Of a stretch of 8,225 nt of DNA, positions 1 through 5,445 are shown in pieces. The position numbers were made by a program, and so were the translations under genes. How positions within the stretch are numbered: the stretch's first letter is position 1; each line of letters starts with the position of its first letter. The stretch is from an uncultured Butyricicoccus sp. GTDB taxonomy: Bacteria > Bacillota > Clostridia > Oscillospirales > Butyricicoccaceae. The notes under the pieces were generated by a model. It did no database searches. It worked only from the letters and a program-made list of their open reading frames with translations, and was not told where the DNA came from. Location: assembly GCA_900544475.1 (NCBI GenBank), contig UQVU01000081.1, positions 1 through 8,225 on the forward strand, written 5' to 3'.

Positions 1-2547
1 ATAACGGCGCACGTAGATGCCGGAAAGACGACGCTTTCCGAAGCGATGCTCTATCAGGCGGGTGCGCTCAAAAAGCTGGGGCGTGTCGATCACCGGGACG
101 CCTTTCTCGATACGTTTGCCCTTGAACGCGAGCGCGGTATCACGATTTTCTCCAAGCAGGCGGAGTTTTCTCTGCCGCACACCGGGGTGACGCTGCTCGA
201 CACGCCGGGTCACGTGGATTTTTCGGCCGAGATGGAGCGCACGCTTCAGGTGCTCGACTACGCGGTGCTCGTCATCAGCGGCACGGACGGCGTGCAGGCG
301 CACACGGAAACGCTCTGGCGGCTGCTTGCGCGGCACAATATCCCGACCTTCCTGTTCGTCAACAAGATGGATTTGGACGGCGCGGAGCGCGTGCTGCTGC
401 TGCGTGAGCTGAAAGAGCGGCTTTCGACCGGCGTTGTCGATTTCGGGGACGAAAAGACCCTGTACGAGGAGCTGGCGGTCTGCGACGAGGCGCTGCTCGA
501 ACGGTATTTCGAGGTGGGAACCGTGTCGGAGGCGGACATCGTGCGCCTTATCCGTGAGCGAAAGGCGTTCCCGTGCTTTTTCGGCTCGGCGCTCAGACTC
601 GACGGCGTGGAGGCGCTCCTTGATGCGCTCGACCGCTGCACGGAGCAGCCCGAACCGACCGCCGACTTCGGCGCACGGGTGTTCAAGGTCGCGCGTGACG
701 CGCAGGGAAACCGCCTGACATACATGAAAATAACGGGCGGCTTGCTCGCTGTCCGCACGCAGCTTTCGGGCGAAGAGGACGGCGGCTGGCAGGAGAAGGT
801 CAATCAGCTTCGCGTCTACTCGGGCGAGAAGTTCACGGCGGTCGAACGGGCGGAGCCGGGCATGGTCGTCGCGGCGACAGGCCTGACGCATACCGCGCCC
901 GGCATGGGGCTGGGGGCGGCGGCCGGTGCGCTTCCGCCGGTGCTCGAACCGGTGCTCAGCTACCGCGTGGGTCTGCCGGAGGGGTGCGACGCGCACACCA
1001 TGCTGCAAAATCTGCGTCAGCTCGAAGAAGAAGACCCACTGCTGCGCGTGGTCTGGAACGAGCAGCTGGGCGAAATCCACTTGCAGCTGATGGGCGAGGT
1101 GCAGCTCGAAATCCTCACCGAGCTGATCGAAACGCGCTTCGGCGTGCGCGTGACCTTTGACGAGGGCAGCATCGTCTACCGCGAAACCATCGCCGCGCCG
1201 GTGGTCGGCATCGGCCACTTCGAGCCGCTGCGCCATTACGCCGAGGTGCATCTGCTGCTTGAGCCGGGCGAGCGGGGGAGCGGCATCGTGCTTCAGACCG
1301 CCTGCTCGACGGACGAGCTCGACCTCAACTGGCAGCGGCTTATCCTGACCCATCTCGCGGAAAAGGCGCACCTCGGCGTGCTGACCGGCTCACCGCTGAC
1401 TGATGTCTGCATCACCGTCGTCGCCGGACGCGCCCATGTCAAGCACACCGAGGGCGGCGACTTCCGAGAGGCAACCTACCGCGCCGTGCGCAACGGACTG
1501 ATGCAGGCGGAAAACGTGCTGCTCGAGCCGTACTACGACTTTACGCTCGAACTGCCGGACGAATGCGTCGGCCGCGCGATGAGCGACATTCAGCGCATGG
1601 ACGGCACGTTCAACGCGCCGCAGCCGCTCCACGGCGGCTCGGTCATCACAGGTAAAGCGCCGGTTTCCTCCATGCGCAACTACTGGACCGAGGTCGCCTC
1701 CTACACCAAGGGGCGCGGGCGTCTGTCCTGCACGCCGGGCGGCTACGAGGTCTGCCACAACGCGGACGAGGTGATCGCCGCCATCGGCTACGACGCCGAG
1801 CACGACACCGTGAACACGGCGGATTCGGTGTTCTGCTCGCACGGCGCAGGCTATGTCGTGCACTGGGACGAGGTGCGCGCGCACGCGCATCTGGACACGA
1901 GCCGGCTTCTCACGCAGGAGGAAGAAGCGCCTGCGCCGGTCTATGTGCCGCGCAGCGGGGCACGTTCCTCCGGTTTCGAGAACGACAGCGAGCTTCGCGC
2001 CCTCTTCGAGCGCACCTACGGCCCCATCAAGGACCGCGGCTTCGAGGCCTTTCAGCAGAGCCGCAAGAAGGCCGCGACGCTCGAACAGCTTTACGTCACG
2101 CGCATTCGTCAGGACGATTACCTGCTCGTGGACGGCTACAATATCATCTTTTCGTGGGACGAGCTGAAAGCGATTGCCGCCGAGGACGTCAACGCGGCGC
2201 GTGAAGTGCTCGTCAATATCCTGAGCAACTATCAGGGCGTGCGCAAGTGCCACCTCATCCTCGTGTTTGACGCCTACAAGGTCAAGGGCGGCACAGGCTC
2301 GATTGAAAAGCGCCACGGCATCCACATCGTCTACACCAAGGAGGCGGAAACCGCGGATATGTACATCGAGCAGGCGTCCTACGACCTGTCGCGCAAGCAT
2401 CGCGTCCGCGTTGCTACTTCGGACGGCATGGAGCAGATGATCATTCTGGGTCACGGCGCGGAACGTCTGTCCGCGAACGAGCTGAAATGGGAGGTCGAGC
2501 AGGCGGACGAGCATCTGCGCGGCATTCTGAATAAAATGCGGAATTGA
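1..2547 (+). CDS. EF-G/TetM-type ribosomal GTPase fused to a C-terminal YacP/Rae1-like NYN ribonuclease domain (5' partial)
   Basis: The frame is open from base 1 and the first visible residues already lie in the G1 loop, so only about 5-10 N-terminal residues are missing; the ATG at 46 is internal. 848 residues are visible. GTPase motifs: G1 AHVDAGKTT (3-11), G2 RGITI (45-49), G3 DTPGH (67-71), G4 NKMD (121-124), G5 GSAL (195-198). Domain II follows at about 224-300, domain III at 316-395, domain IV at 396-509 and the EF-G C-terminal domain at 510-600, the order seen in EF-G and TetM/TetO. After a linker (about 620-700) comes an NYN/PIN-like domain like B. subtilis YacP/Rae1: LVDGYNII (709-716), VFDA (755-758), ETAD (783-786), ATSD..EQ (805-812), with candidate metal-binding acids D711, D757, D786 and D808. 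TetM alone is about 640 aa, so the extra ~200 residues are the fusion. Inferred role: a cytoplasmic, ribosome-bound GTPase that may cut A-site mRNA. Automated pipelines would probably call it tetracycline resistance; loop III of domain IV argues against that. Domain assignment is firm, function inferred. Confidence 0.93.
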   Translation: MTAHVDAGKTTLSEAMLYQAGALKKLGRVDHRDAFLDTFALERERGITIFSKQAEFSLPHTGVTLLDTPGHVDFSAEMERTLQVLDYAVLVISGTDGVQAHTETLWRLLARHNIPTFLFVNKMDLDGAERVLLLRELKERLSTGVVDFGDEKTLYEELAVCDEALLERYFEVGTVSEADIVRLIRERKAFPCFFGSALRLDGVEALLDALDRCTEQPEPTADFGARVFKVARDAQGNRLTYMKITGGLLAVRTQLSGEEDGGWQEKVNQLRVYSGEKFTAVERAEPGMVVAATGLTHTAPGMGLGAAAGALPPVLEPVLSYRVGLPEGCDAHTMLQNLRQLEEEDPLLRVVWNEQLGEIHLQLMGEVQLEILTELIETRFGVRVTFDEGSIVYRETIAAPVVGIGHFEPLRHYAEVHLLLEPGERGSGIVLQTACSTDELDLNWQRLILTHLAEKAHLGVLTGSPLTDVCITVVAGRAHVKHTEGGDFREATYRAVRNGLMQAENVLLEPYYDFTLELPDECVGRAMSDIQRMDGTFNAPQPLHGGSVITGKAPVSSMRNYWTEVASYTKGRGRLSCTPGGYEVCHNADEVIAAIGYDAEHDTVNTADSVFCSHGAGYVVHWDEVRAHAHLDTSRLLTQEEEAPAPVYVPRSGARSSGFENDSELRALFERTYGPIKDRGFEAFQQSRKKAATLEQLYVTRIRQDDYLLVDGYNIIFSWDELKAIAAEDVNAAREVLVNILSNYQGVRKCHLILVFDAYKVKGGTGSIEKRHGIHIVYTKEAETADMYIEQASYDLSRKHRVRVATSDGMEQMIILGHGAERLSANELKWEVEQADEHLRGILNKMRN

Positions 2548-2570
2548 GAAAATATTTACGGCAAAACCCG

Positions 2571-2594
2571 CTTTTTCGAAATATTTCGCAAAAG
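2571..2594. repeat. 24-bp imperfect palindrome upstream of the Rrf2 promoter
   Basis: A perfect 12-bp palindrome, CGAAATATTTCG (2577-2588), is flanked by one T/C mismatch and then by matching arms CTTTT (2571-2575) and AAAAG (2590-2594). It begins 23 bp after the stop of the GTPase-NYN gene and ends 14 bp before the -35 box at 2609. It is too AT-rich to make a strong terminator stem, and its symmetry fits a dimeric DNA-binding protein site at least as well. A related AAATATTT occurs about 29 bp upstream. No regulator can be named; it could also be a weak transcript-end structure. Confidence 0.4.
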
Positions 2595-2608
2595 GAAAAT
2601 ACAGGGGG

Positions 2609-2646
2609 TTGAAATCATAGTAATCCTGTGGTATATTAGTGGTATA
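2609..2646 (+). promoter_or_regulatory. Sigma-70-type promoter for the Rrf2/IscR gene with an overlapping direct repeat
   Basis: A -35 box TTGAAA (2609-2614) and a -10 box TATATT (2632-2637) are separated by exactly 17 bp, which places the transcription start near 2644 and gives a leader of about 90 nt. The octamer GTGGTATA occurs twice, at 2628-2635 and 2639-2646, exactly 11 bp apart (one helical turn), covering the -10 box and the start point. That position suits a repressor, and Rrf2-family proteins often regulate their own promoters. Autoregulation is inference; the boxes and the repeat are seen directly. Confidence 0.65.
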
Positions 2647-2651
2647 GCAAA

Positions 2652-2676
2652 TGCCGACAAGGGAGAATTGCCGGCA
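2652..2676 (+). other. Leader hairpin in the Rrf2/IscR mRNA
   Basis: TGCCG (2652-2656) and CAA (2658-2660) pair with TTG (2668-2670) and CGGCA (2672-2676), giving an eight-pair stem with one A/C mismatch and a 7-nt purine loop, GGGAGAA. It starts about 8 nt after the predicted transcription start. No U-tract follows, so it is not a terminator. It may stabilise the 5' end of the message or may have no function. Confidence 0.4.
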
Positions 2677-2732
2677 CAGAAAGAAAGGAAGGGGCGCGGA
2701 CGCTGACGGAGTGATGCCGCGCCGGATAAACT

Positions 2733-3164
2733 ATGAAGATTTCAACCAAAGGCAGATACGCGCTGCGCCTGATGATCGACCTTGCGCAGCACGACGCAGG
2801 GGGGTACATCCCTCTGCGCGACATTTCCAAACGGCAGGAGATTTCCGCGAAGTACCTTGAGCAGATCGTGGTGCAGCTGTCGCGTGCGGGTTTCGTGACC
2901 TCGACGCGCGGCGCACAGGGCGGCTATCAGCTGGCGCGTCACCCCTCGGAGTACACGGTGGGCGACATTCTGCGCATCACCGAAGGCTCGCTCGCCCCGG
3001 TGGCCTGTCTGGAGCACGAGCCGATCGACTGTCCGCGTGCGGAGGAGTGCATCACGCTCGATTTCTGGCGCGGTCTGTACGACACCATCAACAAGTACGT
3101 TGACTCGGTAACGCTCGAAGAACTGGTCAGTAACGGTAAGAATGCGCTGAATTTCTCCATCTGA
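2733..3164 (+). CDS. Rrf2 family transcriptional regulator, IscR-like with three cysteines
   Basis: The 143-residue product opens with the typical Rrf2 start MKISTKGRYALRLMIDLA. It has a winged helix-turn-helix in residues 1-70, including the conserved ISAKYLEQI (37-45) and RGAQGGYQLAR (59-69) segments, then a dimerisation helix. Cysteines C92, C100 and C106 (C-x7-C-x5-C) match the cluster-binding segment of IscR proteins (E. coli IscR uses C92, C98 and C104), so a [2Fe-2S]-sensing regulator is likely. The C-terminal part resembles the cysteine regulator CymR, which lacks these cysteines. The start at 2733 is fixed by homology; the ribosome binding site is weak (GGAT at 2724-2727). The gene has its own promoter and terminator, and no iscS/iscU genes follow, so its targets lie elsewhere or include itself. 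Family call is firm; cluster binding is inferred. Confidence 0.93.
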   Translation: MKISTKGRYALRLMIDLAQHDAGGYIPLRDISKRQEISAKYLEQIVVQLSRAGFVTSTRGAQGGYQLARHPSEYTVGDILRITEGSLAPVACLEHEPIDCPRAEECITLDFWRGLYDTINKYVDSVTLEELVSNGKNALNFSI

Positions 3165-3177
3165 ACAGAAACGGATT

Positions 3178-3211
3178 TCCCTCGAAAGCTGCGGCTTCCG
3201 GGGGATTTTTT
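3178..3211 (+). terminator. Intrinsic terminator after the Rrf2/IscR gene
   Basis: The arms 3178-3189 (TCCCTCGAAAGC) and 3194-3205 (GCTTCCGGGGGA) form a 12-position stem with one T/G wobble and one A/C mismatch around a TGCG loop. Six T residues follow at 3206-3211. It starts 14 nt after the stop codon. The T-tract runs almost into the -35 box of the next promoter at 3213, so the two transcription units abut. Confidence 0.9.
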
Positions 3212-3212
3212 C

Positions 3213-3241
3213 TTGACAACGGAAGTTGGTTGTACTATCAT
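3213..3241 (+). promoter_or_regulatory. Sigma-70-type promoter of the marR-ABC exporter operon
   Basis: The consensus -35 box TTGACA (3213-3218) is followed after 17 bp by the -10 box TATCAT (3236-3241), five of six matches. Transcription should start near 3248, leaving a leader of about 37 nt. The alternative -10 TACTAT (3233-3238) would give only a 14-bp spacer and is less likely. A strong ribosome binding site (AGGAAGGGG, 3269-3277) precedes the marR ATG. Confidence 0.75.
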
Positions 3242-3266
3242 CTAAATGGTTGATACTGCAACTAAA
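3227..3266. promoter_or_regulatory. Probable MarR operator: two 20-bp tandem copies over the -10 region and start site
   Basis: Two adjacent 20-bp units, 3227-3246 and 3247-3266, share TGGTTG at positions 1-6 and TAAA at 17-20, 13 of 20 positions in all. Within the second, GTTG (3249-3252) and CAAC (3259-3262) form a dyad around a 6-nt centre; the first has the degenerate form GTTG-N6-CATC (3229-3242). They lie over the spacer, -10 box and start point, where a bound dimer would block RNA polymerase. Assignment to the adjacent MarR protein is inference from position, symmetry and the usual autoregulation of this family. Confidence 0.55.
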
Positions 3267-3284
3267 TGAGGAAGGGGAAGCAAA

Positions 3285-3761
3285 ATGGACCAGAGCCGCA
3301 GACAGATCACGAAAATCGCGAGGGAAGTGAGCAAATTCACCGTCAAGGCCATGAAAGCCGAGGGGATAGGCACGGCGGAGTTTGATTTCATCCATCAGGT
3401 GCGCCATCATCCCGGTATCACGCAGGCGCAGGTGCGCGATGCGCTCAAAATCGACAAGGGAGCCGCCGCACGCCGCGCCGCAAGCCTTGAGGCAAAAGGC
3501 TACCTCGTGCGCCGCGAAAACCCGAACGACCACCGCAGCCAGCTGCTTTTCGCGACCGAAAAAGCGGAAACTCTGCGCAATTCCAAGGCGACCGTTGAGC
3601 AGACCTTCTATGAGTGGCTGCTCGAAGAGCTGACCGAAAGCGACCGCGACAACTTCTGCCGCATCCTGAACGAGCTGTATCTGCGCTCGAAAACGCAGGC
3701 GCGGGCAGGCTTCCCGGACGTTGCCGCACGGCTCGAAATGGGGGAGAGCAAGCATGAGTGA
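3285..3761 (+). CDS. MarR family transcriptional regulator
   Basis: The 158-residue protein has the all-helical dimerisation plus winged-helix layout of MarR regulators. The HTH covers residues 45-71 (GITQAQVRDALKIDKG and the recognition helix AAARRAASLEAKG), and the wing follows at 73-90 with the family's characteristic NPNDHRS (79-85, key D82 and R84). The C-terminal helix (about 104-137) would complete the dimer interface. The only cysteine is C125, so a thiol-based OhrR-type switch with an N-terminal cysteine is not indicated; a small-molecule ligand is more likely. The ATG at 3285 follows a strong AGGAAGGGG site. The gene leads an operon with two ABC exporter subunits, the usual arrangement of a local repressor of an efflux pump, and its stop codon overlaps the next start by 8 nt. 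The ligand cannot be predicted from sequence. Confidence 0.93.
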   Translation: MDQSRRQITKIAREVSKFTVKAMKAEGIGTAEFDFIHQVRHHPGITQAQVRDALKIDKGAAARRAASLEAKGYLVRRENPNDHRSQLLFATEKAETLRNSKATVEQTFYEWLLEELTESDRDNFCRILNELYLRSKTQARAGFPDVAARLEMGESKHE

Positions 3762-5445
3762 CCGCCATGACCCGCAGAAAATTACGTGGTATTTTGCCGC
3801 AGAGAAGAAAACGCTGACCGTCGTCGCGATTTCAGGTCTGCTGTACAATGTCGGTCTGCTCGCCGGGCCGCTTTTCGAGGGGCGGTTGGTCGGTACGCTC
3901 CAGAACGTGCTGCACGGCACGGAAACCGCAGACCGCATGGTGCTGCTCGCGCTCGCCTACCTGCTGACGATTGCGGCGGTGCAGGGCGTCCGCTACATCA
4001 AGCGCCTGTACGTGCGCCGCTTCGCCAACAACATCAACCGCCGCATGAAGCACATTCTGTACGCCGACCTCGTGCACCGCTCGCGCAGCGAGCTCGACCG
4101 CGAGGGGAGCGGCGCGGTGCTCACCAAGGCGATTTCCGATGTGGACGCCTGCGCGGAAGGCATGCGCAAGTTCACGACCGAGATTTTCGATACCGGCGTG
4201 GTGCTCGTCTGCTACGTCGGCCTGCTGCTGTGGTATGATGTGAAAATCGCCCTGCTGTGCCTGATTTTCCCGCCGTGCTCCTACCTGATTGCGGAGCGCA
4301 TGAAGGTGGTCGTGCAGCGGACGAACGCGGCGTTCCGTTCGAGTGCGGAGCGGTTGAACGCGGCAACCCTTGACCGCGCGGCCGGTGCGCTGACCTACCG
4401 CATTTTCGGCTGCGAAACCCAGCGAAACGCGGACTACGACCGACATCTCGCCGACTACGAAAGACGTGCGGTGCAGGCGAACGTCTGGGTCTCTGCCATG
4501 CCACCGCTCTACAACGCGCTGTCGATGACGGGTGTGCTGTTCATCCTGTACCTTGGCTCGACCCGGGTGCAGAGCGGCGTGTGGGACATCGCGGCGTTCA
4601 CGACCTTCCTTTCGTGCTTCGCGAAGCTGTCTGTCAAGTCTTCCAAGGCGGCAAAGCTGTTCAACGCCGTGCAGCAGGCGCAGGTGTCGTGGGGACGCAT
4701 CAAGGGCTTCCTGCATACGCCGCCTGAGGAAAAACGTCTCCCGGCGCAGCCGCCGTGCACGGTGGAGGTCAGCGGACTTTCCGTGCCGGGGGTGTTCGCG
4801 GGCGCGGACTTCAGAGTGCAGCCGGGACAGATAATCGGCGTTACGGGACCGGTAGCGTGCGGAAAAAGTATGCTCGGAAAGACGTTTTTGTGCGAAAATC
4901 CGTATGACGGATCGATACGCCTTGCCGGGCGCGAGCTGTCCGAGATGAGTGAGCGGGAGCGCTGCGCCTCGGTCGGCTATCTGGGGCACGATACCGAACT
5001 GCTGAGCGACACAGTCGAGAACAACATCCTGCTCGGCGGCGAGGGCGATGTGGCGGCGCTGCTTCGCGCGGTTCGGCTAGATGGCGAGGTAACGCCGGAA
5101 ACGCGCGTCGGTTCGGGCGGAATGCGCCTGTCAGGCGGCCAGCAGCAGCGGCTTGCTCTCGCGCGGACGCTCGCGAACCCCAGACCGCTCCTCATTCTCG
5201 ACGACCCGTTTTCTGCGCTCGACCGAAAAACCGAGCGCGAGGTGTTCGATGAGTTGAGAAAACGAACAAAAAACAGCGCAATACTGCTGATTTCGCACCG
5301 TCTGTACGTGTTTCCCGAACTGGACGGTGTGCTCTGGATGCAGAACGGCACGGTGCGCACGGCGACACACGACGAGCTGATGCGCACTTCGCCGGACTAT
5401 GCGGAACTCTGTTCCTTGCAGCAGGGAGGGCAGGAAAATGCGTAA
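3754..5445 (+). CDS. ABC exporter half-transporter, permease-ATPase fusion, subunit A (degenerate NBD)
   Basis: The 563-residue protein has an N-terminal type I exporter membrane domain with about six hydrophobic segments (near 20-40, 62-80, 145-162, 164-182, 252-270, 274-290) and a C-terminal ATPase. Seen in the NBD: Walker A GPVACGKS (365-372, Ala where the second glycine is usual), His412 at the Q-loop position, signature LSGGQ (459-463), Walker B LLILD (479-483) followed by Asp484 instead of the catalytic Glu, D-loop SALD, and switch His515. These departures are typical of the non-catalytic site in heterodimeric exporters, so this subunit should pair with the next gene product in the cytoplasmic membrane. 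ATG 3754 was chosen over the upstream TTG 3721 because GGGGGAGAG (3740-3748) precedes it and the family start fits. It overlaps marR by 8 nt (translational coupling likely). Substrate unknown; MarR control suggests drug or toxic-metabolite efflux. Confidence 0.93.
   Translation: MSDRHDPQKITWYFAAEKKTLTVVAISGLLYNVGLLAGPLFEGRLVGTLQNVLHGTETADRMVLLALAYLLTIAAVQGVRYIKRLYVRRFANNINRRMKHILYADLVHRSRSELDREGSGAVLTKAISDVDACAEGMRKFTTEIFDTGVVLVCYVGLLLWYDVKIALLCLIFPPCSYLIAERMKVVVQRTNAAFRSSAERLNAATLDRAAGALTYRIFGCETQRNADYDRHLADYERRAVQANVWVSAMPPLYNALSMTGVLFILYLGSTRVQSGVWDIAAFTTFLSCFAKLSVKSSKAAKLFNAVQQAQVSWGRIKGFLHTPPEEKRLPAQPPCTVEVSGLSVPGVFAGADFRVQPGQIIGVTGPVACGKSMLGKTFLCENPYDGSIRLAGRELSEMSERERCASVGYLGHDTELLSDTVENNILLGGEGDVAALLRAVRLDGEVTPETRVGSGGMRLSGGQQQRLALARTLANPRPLLILDDPFSALDRKTEREVFDELRKRTKNSAILLISHRLYVFPELDGVLWMQNGTVRTATHDELMRTSPDYAELCSLQQGGQENA

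Noticed and set aside
1390..2514. A 374-codon minus-strand frame opposite the GTPase-NYN gene
   Set aside because: A shadow of the conserved plus-strand gene, with no domain and no ribosome binding site noticed.
1..2547. Simple call as a tetracycline resistance ribosomal protection gene
   Set aside because: The GTPase half is of that superfamily, but the TetM loop III sequence is absent and a nuclease domain is fused; resistance is not supported.
2538..2576. Possible terminator after the GTPase-NYN gene (GCGG 2538-2541 with CCGC 2568-2571, then TTTTT)
   Set aside because: The 4-bp stem encloses a 26-nt loop, and the alternative CGG/CCG stem has only 3 bp; too weak to call.
2651..2860. A short plus-strand frame (69 codons) that begins in the Rrf2 leader, considered as a leader peptide
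   Set aside because: No ribosome binding site precedes ATG 2651, its reading runs out of frame into the Rrf2 gene, and the peptide has no regulatory codon run.
3721..3753. Upstream TTG start for ABC subunit A
   Set aside because: ATG 3754 has a strong ribosome binding site at proper spacing and gives the normal family N-terminus; TTG 3721 lies deep within marR with no clear site.
2742..3938. A 398-codon minus-strand frame spanning the Rrf2 gene, terminator, promoter and marR
   Set aside because: It runs antisense through a well-formed terminator and promoter, resembles no known protein, and mirrors plus-strand codon use; long by chance.
3832..4989. A 385-codon minus-strand frame opposite ABC subunit A
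   Set aside because: Arg/His-rich antisense translation opposite a conserved gene; no independent support.
5399..5437. Upstream ATG start for ABC subunit B
   Set aside because: It would overlap subunit A by 47 nt and has no purine-rich site, while ATG 5438 has an excellent one.
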